Shown in pieces: positions 1 through 12,338 of a stretch of DNA of 64,000 bases (position 1 is the first letter of the stretch; every line of letters begins with the position of its first letter). Below the pieces are notes generated by a model, which saw only the letters and a list, made by a program, of their open reading frames with translations, did not search any database and was not told where the DNA came from. Both the position numbers and the translations under genes were made by a program. Source of the DNA: Eutypella sp. D-1 (lineage: Eukaryota; Ascomycota; Sordariomycetes; Xylariales; Diatrypaceae); NCBI GenBank assembly GCA_023313575.1, contig JAJTTP010000016.1, positions 186,001-250,000 on the forward strand, in the 5' to 3' direction.

Positions 1-379
1 GAGCGGCTGTGACGTGGCCCTTCATCTCCTCATAGCTCTTGTTGAGCTTGTCAATGGTGGCCCCGATCCTCTTCAACTGATCGGCGACCCGGCCGAACTC
101 AGCGACGATCTGGCCATTGGTGTCGATGACCTCCTTCTGCACGTCCAGGCGCAGGCGTCTCCTGGTCTCGGCGGTGTTGTTCACGCCCCGCTCATCCAAC
201 AAGGCCAAGGCCTCGCGGAACTCCGAGTCGACATAGGAGGTAGAGAGGACGGATGTCAACTTATTGGAAAGCGGATTCCCGGTTTTATTAGTTGCAGAGC
301 TTAGGGCCGGTGATGGTGGCCCGGGCGACATGCGATCCCGTAACGGAAGTGAGATGTGGCCGACTCCATCGGATGCCAT
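1..379 (-). CDS. COG6: Conserved oligomeric Golgi complex subunit 6, N-terminal part (cut by window edge)
   Basis: The minus strand reads open from ATG at 379 to the window edge and gives the first 126 residues. After a Ser/Pro-rich leader comes a block with [15 protein letters not shown], then [13 protein letters not shown], then a charged helical stretch ending in [12 protein letters not shown]. This is the typical start of fungal COG6, including the coiled-coil region that packs into lobe B of the COG tether. COG6 acts in retrograde vesicle tethering at the Golgi. The rest of the gene lies to the left of the window. No intron is seen in this part. It is transcribed away from ATG9, and the two start codons are 1.12 kb apart. 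Family assignment is by recognition of the conserved N-terminus; the C-terminal part cannot be checked here. Confidence 0.9.
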   Translation of the reverse strand, partial: MASDGVGHISLPLRDRMSPGPPSPALSSATNKTGNPLSNKLTSVLSTSYVDSEFREALALLDERGVNNTAETRRRLRLDVQKEVIDTNGQIVAEFGRVADQLKRIGATIDKLNKSYEEMKGHVTAA

Positions 380-1498
380 TTTCTCATAGTTAGCCAACTT
401 TGCTAATTTTGTAGAGTTTTATATTATTCTATGGCGCCTCATCGTTAGTAGAGCCGTGAGAGGTTTAATTTGTGTTTATCTCGATTAAGTATTGGACGCT
501 TTTTGGTGAAGGCCTGCTTAGTTGTAAACTGTCGTGTGTGTAAGTCAGGAGTATCCATGGATATAATAGATACACCTGTACATGATAGACATCTGGATAT
601 GCGCATATGACTTCGCTGATAGTTACATACTATACTATGTACATATTCTTGAATGCTGGTCTAATCCATTTACGGCGTAGGGTACATTTTTAATGACCTA
701 TGACGAAAGCACGCGCCTTCTCTAAAGTTGTCGCGTGCGGAACGCCCAGAGCTACTAGAGAGAGCCTGAGTGCCTGCCTGCCTTTGGCTGTCAGCCTGCT
801 TATCAGTTTATCTATCCTACATAGTATATGTAGAATGTACTCCGACAGTCGGGCAAGCAAGCAAGCACAGCACCTGCACCTGCTACGGATGATGACACCC
901 CCAATAACATCATCTTCCCCAATACTTAGAACCTCCCTATACAGTTCTGCCTTACACCAGGTACCGATAAACCTTCAAAACCATCAACGGGAAACAGGTT
1001 CAAACAAAAACTCACCTGATCGAAACATACTTTAGGTAGACTCATCCGTTTACAACTCCTAACTACTTCCTAACTTTCTCCGCCCTCTTCTTATCCATCA
1101 ACAGCCCTTGGGACACACTGTATATCCATCATCATTACATCCATACTCACATACGTGCATACATCCTCACATGTGATGCTTACAGCTAGAGACGATCCTC
1201 TTCTTAGAGTTCTAGTTTCGGTCTTTCTTTACATAGGAAGACACATATGAGAAAAGAAATACACATGCAACTCTAATCACTGGGCTTTTTGCCCCGTCTT
1301 CATACAATAACTAGGTCCTAACTAGAGTCACTACGTTGATACTATGCCGTGTCGCTCGCTAGCTACCAACTGCTATCACGAATCCTGACCTTTTGCCTTT
1401 TTGCCCTCGTGCTAGCTATATCAGATACTATATCAAATACCCCAAAGACTCACTCAAATGCGAAAAGGCCGTCATCAAAACTGCCCTCGTCCTCCGTC
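380..1498. promoter_or_regulatory. Divergent intergenic region between COG6 and ATG9
   Basis: This 1.1 kb stretch separates two start codons that face away from each other, so it must carry both promoters. It is fairly AT-rich. The reading frames inside are short and show no family resemblance. The open frame running into ATG9 from 1349 lacks an ATG before 1499. No clear TATA box or repeat was identified. Confidence 0.6.
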
Positions 1499-4375
1499 AT
1501 GCCTCGCAACCTCTTCTCTCGACTCGTCGCTTCAACCGGCGATGATCTACCCTGGTACGAACAACGTAGTCGCGATCCCGGCTCCGAACCCGATCAGGAT
1601 AGACTTGGTCTTTTAGATGAAGAGAACCTCACCCATCAGTTCCAAGACGATGATCTCGAACGTGCTCAAGCACTTAACTTGGAAGATAGTCAAACATCCA
1701 CCCAAATACCTGACGCCCCGACAAAATCTACTTCTCACCGGACCTCGAAATGGTTATCACCCGACGATGAAGCCGACCTTGATAACGATGTACCCGCCTC
1801 TCTCTTAGTTGAAGGCCCCGGTCCCGGTCCCGGTCCCGCCACCACGAGGTCTAACCGCCGAAAATCCGGCCCACAACCTTCCCGACACACCGGTGCACCG
1901 AACCGTAGGATACAAGCGCAGTGGGAGACTGCACAGGCACAACAGAGACTACATCCCGATGATGAGGAAGCCGGTCCTTCTGTGGCCGGTCATCATGCCG
2001 GCGGCATTCCCCCTAGGAGACATGGCCTAGGCGGGAATCCCAGAGATAAGGCAATGTTCAGATGGGCTAATGTCTCCAATCTCGACGTCTTCATCAGGGA
2101 TGTATACGATTATTACCTCGGCGCCGGTATCTGGTGTATCCTACTCGAGCGCTTCCTGCATCTACTGTGAGTACATTCAGAACTACCTTTACTATGAACT
2201 ACCATGAATTACCCTGTAACTAACATTACACCAGTAAGGTAGCTTTCGTTGCTTGTCTACTCACATTCTTGTCGCAATGTATCGACTTTCACAATATCCG
2301 GCATAGTAAAAGCTTGTCCAAGATTATGATCCCGCAGTGCACTAAAAACATGTGGCCTATATGGAACTTGAGTCTTTGGATCTTTAGCTTCTATTTTATC
2401 TGGAAATCCTTCCAGTGGATCCTAGACGTCCCACGTTTGATCCACATTCGTGACTTCTACATCTACCTCCTCGAGATACCCGACGAGGACATGCAGACCG
2501 TCTCCTGGCAGGATGTCGTTTCGAGGATCACGACCCTGCGAGATCAGAACGTCAAGACCGCCACCAACATCACCCCTTCACAACGCCGCTTCATTTCTAA
2601 GCAGCTGGGACAGGTGGCTAGTCAGTCTAAGGAGAGGCTCGATGCCCACGATATCGCCAACAGACTTATGAGAAGGGAGAATTACATCATCGCACTCTTC
2701 AACAAGGACATTCTTAACCTGACTGCGCCCATTCCCTTTCTCCGCAGTAGACAGCTCTTCTCCAAGTCCCTCGAATGGACCGTGCAGTTTGGTGTACTGG
2801 ACCTCATTTTCAATGAGAGTGGCCAGGTACATCAGCGCGTCCTTCGATCCGATCACCGCGGTCATCTGAGTAGAGAGATGAAGACTAGGTTCGCCTTTGC
2901 CGCATTCATGAACCTGATCTTCGCCCCTTTCCTTGCATGTGGACTCCTCATCGACTTCATTTTTACCTATTACAATGTGAGTGCATCCCAGGCAATGTCA
3001 GCGTGCTAGATACTCATGCCGGCTTTAGGAATTCAAAACGAATACATCGTCGATAGGGGCTAGGCAATATACCCCACTCGCGAGATGGAAGTTTAGGGAG
3101 TTTAACGAGCTGCCTCACATATTCGAGGAGCGGCTCAATATGTCATACCCTTATGCGAAACACTATATTGATCAGTTCCCGAAGAAGAAGACAGAGTCCG
3201 CCGCCCGTACCGTCCAATTCTTTTCAGGAGCACTCATCGCCGTTTCGGCGATTCTCGGCTTTTTCGACCCGGAGATGTTCGTTGACTTCGAACTATTCCC
3301 CGGCATGAATGCTTTCGCTTTCTTGGCGCTCATGACAACAGTTTGGGCCGTTGCCCGAGGCATGATATCAGAAGAGAATGACGTTTTCGATCCCGAGTTT
3401 GCCATGCAGAACGTCATTGAATATACTCATTATCAGCCTGACCAGTGGAAGAACCGACTCCACAGTTACGATGTCAAGGCCGAATTTTCCGAGCTCTACA
3501 AAGTCCGTATCGTCATTTTCCTGGAGGAAATATTAGGCGTTCTAGTCACGCCTCTGATTCTCTTCTTCAGTCTACCGAAATGCAGCGACCAGATCGTTGA
3601 CTTTTTCCGGGAATTCACAATCCATGTTGATGGTCTGGGCTACGTGTGCTCATTCGCCGTCTTTGACTTCCAGAAGGATGGACGCAACGCGAAGCAGAAG
3701 GCGCCGGCCACTGACGATTCTCGCGTAGACTATTATTCCACCAAACATAACAAGATGCAAGCCTCGGTTCACGGTTTCTTAGATAACTACGTATATAACC
3801 CACGGAGCGGTTTGCCGAACGGTCATCCCGTTGGGCCAGCTGGGCGGCACCAATTCCACCCTCCGCCTGCTTTCCCCGGTCTACTGTCCCCGACCTTGGC
3901 GGGTGACATGAGGGCATCACGGATGGGCCGGAGCGAGGGGCCAAGGACTCGGGTGCCATCGGGCAGGACACCGAGAATCGGCCCAGCCGTTGCTCCTTCA
4001 CCGATGGCCTCAATGCTGCTTGATCCTCACCATCAGCCGTCGGCCTCGCTAATGGTCGGACGGACTCCCCCGCGGGTCCGCCAGCCGCCGCGCGGTCCGT
4101 ACCAGGGCGAAGGAGACATCATCGAGGAGTCGATGGAGGCTTCGACGGTGCGGAGCGTTCTCCACCGCCAACCGACGGCGTACACGGACGACGGCGGCGA
4201 CGTCGACGAGAGCGTCGCCCGCCTCGGGGAGTCGACCTGGGAGGGCTCCCCGCGGCAGCCCCTGAGCAGGGAAGAGAGCGCCGCCACCGACGACGCGGCG
4301 GATAACCCAGGCGTCGTCGCGCTGCTGAAGCAATTCCAGGACGCCCACCTGAATCATAGAGGTGGCGTCATGTGA
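1499..4375 (+). CDS. ATG9: Autophagy-related protein 9, multi-spanning lipid scramblase
   Basis: Three exons (1499-2166, 2235-2976, 3029-4375) join in frame to 918 residues. The start is the first ATG of the frame and gives the family's usual opening, a short basic stretch followed by an acidic, disordered N-terminus with a Gly-Pro repeat. The membrane core starts near residue 205 (GAGIWCILLERFLHLL) and holds the expected hydrophobic segments, including MWPIWNLSLWIFSFYF and FMNLIFAPFLACGLLIDF. The invariant stretch around KFREFNELPHIFE follows the second intron. The C-terminal third after VCSFAVFDFQKDG is Pro/Arg/Ser-rich and low complexity, as in other filamentous fungi. ATG9 moves on Golgi-derived vesicles to the phagophore site and scrambles lipids during membrane growth. 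Introns are 68 and 52 nt. Neighbouring COG6 belongs to a complex implicated in Atg9 traffic in yeast. Confidence 0.96.
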
Positions 4376-5873
4376 TTTGATTGCTTTGCTGATCGATCGA
4401 TCTTGTCTAGACCATTACCTAGCGGGTTTTGTTCTGTTCTGTTTTGTTTTTTTATCGATACAACAAAACCTGTTTACGAGCTGGCGAGAGGAGTTCCTCG
4501 CTCTCTCTCTCTATTCATATTATTATTGTTTTACTAGCAGGCAGGCAGGCAGGCATTGGCTATGACGGATGAATGGCTGGATGGAATGGCGGCTAGGGAA
4601 GAAGGGGGTTTTGGGCGCATTGAATCAATCCTCTGTACATAGCGCAATCGACTTTTGCTTACTTTACTTGTCTTGCCCCTGCTGGGTTTAAACTTTTTTT
4701 CACATCAAACACGAATAACAGGCAGGTTCAGAGAATCCCGCTGCTGCTGTTTCTATTCTTGAACCCATATTTCTTTCTTTTCTTATTTCCCACTTCTGAA
4801 TGTGTTTCAGAACGTTACGCGCCTTTCAAGTTAATCACGATTTGGAGGCTCATTAGGTGATACCGGGTAATTTCCCCCAGCTACGTCTGTCTACGCACAA
4901 GCTTCCATATGCCCCCGGGATTCTATATCGAGACGGGATCTGCCATGCGCCAAAAAAAGGAGGGATGTTAATTATGTCGTCTTACCCACGCACCACCCCC
5001 AACGCCGCCCGTAGTAAGCACTCTTGGCGGGGGGTTTTCGCCGGCGACGCGGCAGCTGCCGGCGCCCACTGTACCGGATCTAGAAGGAGGATCTATCCCT
5101 CCATCACGCAACGTATGGTTTGGTAATGTAAGCCCGAATGTAGTAGGCAGGCCCTATAATCACATAGTATGCTCCTCCGTAGGCATCCATGAGCACTTAG
5201 GTAGGTATGATTTGCCTCATCTTCATACATACTAAGTTAGTACTATAGCGACAAGGGGGCGCGCGCTAGAAACCATTTATAGGCCCCAAAACTGAGGTCG
5301 TATTCTAGTTCATCTCCCCATTCTAAAGTGTGACCCTCCCCCTCGGGACCGTGAAACCTGCCCATGAATCATGAATAAGCATCCCCTCCCGACTTTCGAC
5401 CTGCCTGATCGCGAACTAAGGCGGGACCGCCGCGCAGGATATCACCAGATTTCCCGTCGCCGCCTCCCAGGAACACTCTTAGGCCGGTTCGGTATCTTCC
5501 ATTAGCGCCGCACTCTTTTTACTCGTCCGATATGATATGCGTTTTGCGACTGGCCATTCCCCCTCCACAACGGGCCAGCTTGGGTTTTTTGGGGGCGGCT
5601 GAAATCCCTTGTTCTTAGCCCCACGATTTGGCCGAAAAAGACTCGCTCGCGTGGCCTTGTTTGGTCCTTGATTTCTGCAGATGATGAGGCTCCGTGGGAG
5701 AGGAAAAGGGAAAGGTATGGTGGTGATCGGCCTATATAACGGCGTGTCGTCCCCCCCTTTTCGCATTACATAGGACGCACAGAATTCGCCAGACAAGCCT
5801 CACTCTTCTTACATTCGTTACTAGAGCATTCGTTTCTTCCGAATTTTCGATTTTTGTCTGTCTGTCTATCACC
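4376..5873. other. Intergenic region between ATG9 and the GH71 gene
   Basis: No supportable gene. The left part holds the ATG9 3' flank, with T-rich stretches near 4440 and 4690 and a short GGCA repeat near 4540. The right part is the promoter side of the glucanase gene, with a TATA box at 5733. Small open frames on both strands lack family resemblance. Confidence 0.6.
5733..5739 (+). promoter_or_regulatory. TATA box of the GH71 gene
   Basis: A TATATAA match lies about 140 nt upstream of the ATG at 5874, with pyrimidine-rich sequence between them. The spacing suits a fungal core promoter with a leader of roughly 100 nt. Position and motif are seen; use as promoter is inferred. Confidence 0.5.
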
Positions 5874-7614
5874 ATGCACATGAGCTTCGGGTCACGTATC
5901 CCGGCGGCGCTCGCCGCCTTGGGTCTCCTGGCGCAACAGCCCCTTTTCGTAGAAGGCAAACTCGTCTTCGCCCACTACATGGTAAGCCCGTCCCTGAGAC
6001 CCTACCTGCATACGCAAAGTACCAGACAAAGCAGGGGGGTGTAGTCTGCTCCGGCAACAGAACGCAAGCAAGCAAAACTAACCCGGGATGTATAGGTGGG
6101 CAGAGTCGATGCGAACACGGATCACGCGCGGCAGGACATCGACCAGGCGATCAGCGTGGGATTCGACGCGTTCGCGCTGAACGTTGGACGGCCGGCGGAG
6201 GAGTGGGCGATCAGCACAGTACAGCAGCTGTTCGACTATGCAGGAGGCAAGGATGGATTCAAGCTATTCTTCAGCTTCGACATGCACCAGGAGGGCGACA
6301 TAAACGCGCACCGCGCCCTGCTCGACCAGTTCCGCGACCACCCGGCGCACCTGAAGTACGGCGACGACAACCGCCCCGTGCTCTCGTCCTTCGGCGGCGG
6401 CAATCTCGGCCCGGACGTCTGGCGCGACCTCCGCCAGAACGCCGGCCTCTACCTCATCCCGAACCTCGAGGCCGACGGCAACTACTATAGCGACCCGGCC
6501 GCTTTCTTCGGCACCTGGGGCGACGCCGTCGATGGCGTCTTCAGCTGGGAGACCGCCTGGCCTGAGACCGCTGAGTCCCCGACCAATGTGTCCTCCGTCC
6601 AGGACGAGCACGTCAAGGCCGCCGCTGACGCCGCTGGCAAGGCCTACATGATGGGTAAGCACAAGCCACGCATGCGCGCGCGCGCGCGCGTCGCACTTGC
6701 ACGGATTTAGTTTTGGGGAGGAGGGGGACACCGAAATGTGGCGGCCCCGGATTGATCGAAGAATGATATTTGGCTAACGCGAGGTCTATTCAGGTGTGTC
6801 CCCGATCCAGTACAAGCACTGCTGCGGCGACTCCTGGTACCGTCCCGGCGAGACCAACCTTCCCGAGAGGTTCGGCCAGGTCTTGTCAGTCGCGCCCGAA
6901 TTCGTAGAGGTCATCACCTGGGTAAGTCATCATTCCTAGCCAGCAACCAGGCTTCTTTTATCCTCTTACCCTTTTCATTTGTGAAGCCTCCATCCCCTAA
7001 GGCAAAGAAAACAACCGGGGGGGGGGGGAGTTGTCAAAAAGAGCACCCGCTTATACCTAGAATGAAACCAACAGAACGACGCCGGCGAGAGCCACTACAT
7101 CGGACAGTGCTGGGCTGAGGGCCTACCCGAGGACATCCTAGAATACGGCAACTCGGACAAGAACCCGCACGACGGCTGGCAAGGGCTGGTAGCATCGTTC
7201 ATCGACGCGTACAAGAACGGGGTGCAGGACGCGGAGCAGATGAAGCCGCACGGCAACGGCGCCTTCACCGGCGCCCTCTGGTACCGCAGCGCGACGCGCG
7301 CCTGCAGCGGCGACGTGCCGCGCGGCGCGGGCGCCGCCTCCGACGCCGTCAATTACGCCGTTGTCTTGCCCTCCGGCGCTGACGGCCAGTCTCTGCGTGT
7401 GTCTAGTGGCGGTGAGACCATTGCCGAGATTGGGCTTCGCGCTGGATTGAATTACGGCTCTGTCCCCGGCGCGCGCACCGGCGCCCAGAAGATCGAGCTC
7501 CTTGGCCCTGATGGCAATGTCATCGCTGAGGCCACTAGCAAGGTCGACGTGTCGGATAGCCCTAATGAGTATGGCTTCTGCGACTACAACTACTTCGTCT
7601 CTGGGCTGCAGTAG
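5874..7614 (+). CDS. Secreted glycoside hydrolase family 71 alpha-1,3-glucanase
   Basis: Four exons (5874-5981, 6096-6654, 6794-6921, 7075-7614) give 444 residues. Residues 1-28 form a signal peptide with a hydrophobic core (AALAALGLLA), and the mature protein starts near KLVFAHYM, the usual GH71 opening. Conserved blocks follow: GFDAFALNVG, KLFFSFDMH, GLYLIPNLEADG, a Trp-rich GVFSWETAWP segment, YKHCCGDSWYRPGE, and WNDAGESHYIG across the last splice junction. A compact beta-rich domain ending in FCDYNYFVSGLQ closes the protein. There is no extra carbohydrate-binding module, and the length fits the short single-domain members. GH71 enzymes cleave alpha-1,3-glucan (pseudonigeran) of fungal walls and act in wall remodelling, cell separation or attack on other fungi. 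Introns are 114, 139 and 153 nt. The exact physiological role cannot be told from sequence. Confidence 0.94.
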
Positions 7615-8619
7615 ATTCATTAGAACATAACTAAGTTGGTTGGGGGAAGCGCGGAGGAGGCCTTTCTCACCTCACTTACCTAGGGGTGGTTCTCTGCTGG
7701 GTTCAAATTTCTACTTACTTATTTACCTATGTACATAGTGAACTTATTTATTGTATATTGATCAACATATATTACGATTACTTGTTTTCTTTCGGGTATG
7801 CTCATGGGCGGGAGATATGTGTAAATTGCTCGCTGGGAAAGGTGATATACGTATGCCTATCGTATCTTGGACTGAGAGATATCTTTAACAGCTTCTAGCG
7901 AGCTCTTACGGGAGAGGTAAATCACCGTGCCTCTCTTATTTTCAATATTAAAAAGGAAAAAAAAAAAAAGAAACAGTTCTTACCAGGGACATCACGATAT
8001 CACTGCAATGGGATCTGGGATCTAGGATAGGCTGGGCAGCCCAAACAAGGAGATTTGGTTTGAACGTTCTTTATTAATGACCGCGCCGATCGTGCGTTCA
8101 TAGTGGTTCAATTTATGTCCATCTATTCTCATCCCCGTTATAATAGGCCAGTCTATCCCCAAGCCAGGCCACTCGCTCAGCTGAGCGGGGTATATGGACG
8201 GGGAGGGTAAAAGCGAGGAAAAGGAAGTGAGTAAGAGTAAAGAAGAAAGAAAACATTTTAGTTAGAGGTAGCCTGCTTGATGTCCCCAGCTCGAGACTCC
8301 CTTCGAAATACACGTCTGTCTATTTTCCGCACGTAGGGCAGGGAACGAGGCATAAGCCAAACCAGGCCAGGCCAGGAGAAGTCAGGTCACAAGCGCCACG
8401 TATCCCTTCACCAAGGCTCATCGGTCTATCTATCCATCCATCCATCTGCCTATCCACTGATTCACTTACTACCTCAACCCGACACACCCAGTCCAGCCCA
8501 GCTTAGCTCAGTTCAGTCCAGTACCACAGCATCACCTAGACAGCGACTACCCTACCCAACTAAGCTGCCTAACCGACCAACCAACTGACAGACTCATCCC
8601 GCAATAAAATTCGGAAACC
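7615..8619. other. Convergent intergenic region, GH71 gene and UCH gene 3' flanks
   Basis: Two genes end towards each other here, so the 1 kb should hold both 3' untranslated regions. An A-rich run lies near 7955. CCATCCATC-like and CCAGTCCAG-like short repeats lie between 8340 and 8540. No gene is visible. Confidence 0.6.
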
Positions 8620-10472
8620 TCAAGAGGCCGACCAGGTCTCGGCGTCAGCAGCAGCGGTGATGAGTTCCCGGAGAGCACCCTTCTCGGCGAGGATGGCGAC
8701 CCACTCGTGGATGGCAGGGGTGTAGTCGCGCTGGCGGGCGCGGATGAGAGCGACGGCCTCGTGGGCGGCGGCGGTCTCGACGGCGCGCTGGGCCTGCAGC
8801 GCCGCGCGGCGCTCCTCTAGTTCCTGGGCCCGCTGTCTCGCGGCCCCGATGTCAGTTGGCGCCTCCGCCTCTGCTTCTGCTGCTGCTGTGGAGGGTGGAG
8901 GGGAGTCGCTACCCGGAGCCACCGCAGGCGTCCAGGCTGCGTCGTTCCCGAAACGGGTGTCGAGGGCGCGACAGGCGGCTGTGTTAGCGGCTAGCGCCTG
9001 CGTGATGCTGGCCAGTGGGGACCGGCAAATTGCTAGGAGGTTGAAGGAGAGCGCCTCGTCGAGCATGCGGCTCTGGATCGCTGGGCTGGCCGTGTCGAGC
9101 CAGGAGTCACGGTCCTGGTAGGGGCCTGGGGATGTGGGGAAGCAGCGATGTTGTGTTAGCCAGTGTTATATTGTTTCTTGCTCGACTTTATTGGCTGAGC
9201 GGAGAGAAGGGGGAGGGGGATGGGGGTAGGCAAAGGGGGGCTGTCACGTACCAATACACCGGGGCTGTGTCTCAAGACCGTCCAGCTCCCACACCTGGCC
9301 ATTCACTGGCACGTACGCGATGTAGTGGAAGGCGGTTTCCATCTGGGCCTTCTTTGACGAGGATGAGGACTTCCTCTTGTTGGACTTCTGCCGCTGGTTC
9401 TTCCGCGCCTTCCACTTCTCCCAGGCCTCGTACTTGTTGTCCAGCAACAGATCCTCTGAGGTGAGGTCGATGCGTCTGCGGGGGTGTTCATCCATATGTC
9501 AGGAGTTTTTTCATTTAAGAATGCAAGGAAGGAAGGAGCCGGCCATAGCAGGAGAAAGAACATACCGAGCTACAGAATTGTGGATCGCACGGATGAAGTC
9601 ATTGATATCTAGCATGTGCCCGCGATGGGGGGCGGGCATGGACTTCGTGGAGTCTTTGAACTCCTGCAGCTCATTGCCGAAGCTGGCGCCTTCCGCGTTC
9701 ATGATGATGTTCATCAAGGCAACTGTAGCACATGCATTGGCAGTAGTCTATAGTTATCTGTTAACGGATAGGACGCGATAGAGGGTATAGACAGTTAGTC
9801 GTACCTGGTTAGCGAACCATAGATGGCCAGGACACTCCTGGCGGCCCTCTGTCGGCTCTTCGCCTTCAGTATACTGGTAGAGGAAAATGAGGCCGTGGAC
9901 AGGTTTGCTGTTGTGGTCAGCCTTGGCTATGAGATTCAAGGTAACACATGCAATCGAGATAGATGGGTTGTCTTACGAGAGCTCTGCCAGGGTGAACTCG
10001 TCCAGGCCAAAGACCTCCTGAACCTTAAAGTCGGTCGCGCCCAGGTCCTGCAGCATCGCATTGAAAAATCCCTGTGCATTCAGTCAGTGAAGGGTCGAGG
10101 GATATGGATGAGTGTGGATTGCGCGTGACGACTGGAAGGAGAACAGAGTAAGCGTACCGGTTCGGACTCAAGCTCGACCCAGCCGTGATACTCCTTGCGC
10201 TCGTCGGGCGTCATCTTAGCAAGGATCTCCTGAAGGAGCGGGCCGGCGTCTTCTGGGAAGATGCTCTCGTTGGCAGCAGCTGCAGCCTTCCTCTTGGGAC
10301 GGACCTTCTTGGGGGTAGACTGGGGCTGCCGGGATGGCGTCGCGTAGTCATCATCATTTTCGTACCTCTGCACGGCCTTCTTAGCTCGGGATGATCGACG
10401 CCCTGGAAGGACCGGCACGTCATCGGATAACGATGATATTGGGGAGGTGGCAGCTGCTGTTGGGCTAGCCAT
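8620..10472 (-). CDS. Ubiquitin C-terminal hydrolase, peptidase C12 (UCH37/UCHL5 type)
   Basis: Six exons on the minus strand (10472-10158, 10071-9977, 9907-9805, 9747-9566, 9475-9252, 9125-8620) join to 474 residues. The UCH fold starts near residue 106. It carries the oxyanion Gln171, the nucleophile Cys177 in TTANACATVALMNI, His282 in AFHYIAYVPVNG and Asp297 in WELDG. The spacings Gln to Cys (6) and His to Asp (15) fit the family. A basic, Lys/Ser-rich loop (residues 254-275) sits where the active-site crossover insert differs among members. The C-terminal helices with RQRDYTPAIHEWVAILAEKG resemble the UCH37-like domain, but the protein ends without a long KEKE tail. Residues 1-105 are an extra N-terminal region, disordered and basic (RRSSRAKKAVQRYE), encoded in one exon. 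UCH37 works on ubiquitin chains at the proteasome or on chromatin complexes. Which complex this one joins is not known. Confidence 0.93.
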
Positions 10473-12338
10473 TTGCGCTGCGGGGAAATGTGACGGGTAT
10501 TAACTGTATTAAGAGGTAGTTTAAGGTGGTAGTTAATTCTGAAAGGCACGTTAAGGATGGCGACTTCAAAGATACGGTGGTTGTTGCTTGCTGCTTGCTA
10601 GCTGTAGATTGCTGAATGTGGTGTGTGCGATGATTTGATGTAAAAAAAAAAAAAAAGTTGTTTGGGTCTGGGATCGCTCTTGCGGCGTGCCAGCCTGAGC
10701 TATCGTATCTGTCCAAGATAAGAAAAGCTCCTCGTGTATACCTATAGAGAACAACAACAGTACCCCAACCTCAGAGGATAACAATATTAAACCGCTAGAC
10801 GTCCTGACCGCCTGCTCATGCTATGCAGTGTTTTCTTTGTTTCTGGCACAGACTGCCTAGAACCTGCCCCAGGTGGAATTCCCTGGACCAGGGGTCTTGC
10901 CTCTGAGATGAGAGTGAGAGGCTACCTAGGTACCTAGGTAGGTAACTCTTATACAACATCGACTCTCCCCCTAATATCAGGAGAGTGCCTTTGGGGGATA
11001 GGAATGAGACTAGAGGAAGGCTGCGCAGCTTCTGTCATGATGTGGGCAGAATCGCAGTAACACGTTGAACTAGCTGGTCGCATGTTAGCACCGAACTTAT
11101 TCTTGCTTGTTCTGTCTTGTTCTGGTTCCTTTACATATGTATTCTTCAAAATTTCACATTGGGACTTCAATGAATGCAATACTAGGGTACGTCATATGGG
11201 AGAGCAGGTTTGACAAGGCTGATGCGTCGATTGGTCACATGAAGAGAAGGGGAGGCCAGCCTGATTTGACTTGATCTGATTGAACTTACTTGAGACCTAT
11301 ACATGTCTAGATATTTCTTGTCACTCTCATTGTCAAATAAAGAACCTTCAGAAGTAGATAGTAGAAAATAGAGGCTTGTGTAAATTCGGTATAGAATCTG
11401 GAAGTATCTTGCTACACTATATTGTTGCTTGGGAGAAGATGATTGAGACCTCAGGATAGAGCGGATGGAAGAACGAAGCTTCAAATGTATTAATAGGGAG
11501 GTACATTCATATGATAGAGGGTTATACCAGGTGGGGTTGTACCAGATTATTACCCAAATTGGATATTGGATTCAAGGTCCACTGATCCCAGGCCCGGGGC
11601 CATCTACCTACATCCTTAGTGAGTATCAAGTTGTGATAACGTTCCGAGATCTTAGATTGGATTAAGCAATATTTTGCTATACCAGAAGATGTATACACCA
11701 GGCTAGGCATATTCCAGAGGACTTTCCTTTCCTATTGACATCATGGCTGAATTAGTCCCTGTACGTACTTCCATGGCCAAATGGATAGATCGGGCTGTTG
11801 CTGGCTGCCATGTGGCAGCAGCTGTGTGGAAGCTGATATCCGTCCAGGTTCTTCATACGTACCAAAGCTGGTTAGCTGGGCTGCAGGGATAACAAAGAGC
11901 TGTGACGCGCTTTTTGGAGCTATCGACGTGAATTTATTTCTTTTTGTTAGGTACGGAGCGGGTACTTCATACTTGGTAGGTAGTTTTCGGGCCTGGCCAA
12001 CCACAAGCAAGCCAACATACCAAAAAGCACATGCAATCTTGGACTGGTATTTTATTTGGTATTTTATTTAGTTACTTACTACCTATAGATAGGTAGGTAG
12101 TATTTACTTTACACCTTTACAACTCTACACATTGTAAGTTCCATGCCTTTGCGCCAACGTCGAATACGATAATACCTAATACATAACACATAACCAGACA
12201 CCTGTTCAAGGTTGAAGGATTGCCTTGCCTCGACGCAACTCACACGAAATAAACTAAACTTCTATTCTACATCCTCCCACTTCCCCCCATGATCATACCG
12301 TAAATACGCCCACATCGTCACCCTCATCGCGGAATGCC
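10473..12338. other. Divergent intergenic region between the UCH gene and POM152
   Basis: The two genes are transcribed away from each other, so both promoters should lie in this 1.9 kb. A 15-nt A run is at about 10640. A TACCTAGG tandem lies at 10923-10943. The middle is AT-rich with several short unsupported reading frames. No gene is supported. Confidence 0.6.
10923..10943. repeat. TACCTAGG short tandem, self-complementary
   Basis: The eight-base unit TACCTAGG occurs twice in a row and continues as TAGGTA. Each unit contains the palindrome CCTAGG. Related ACCTAGGT blocks recur in other intergenic regions of this window (near 35780 and 39030), so it looks like a genome-wide low-complexity motif rather than a local control site. 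Confidence 0.6.

Noticed and set aside
1349..1498. Upstream extension of the ATG9 frame
   Set aside because: No ATG in this part; the ATG at 1499 gives the family-typical start.
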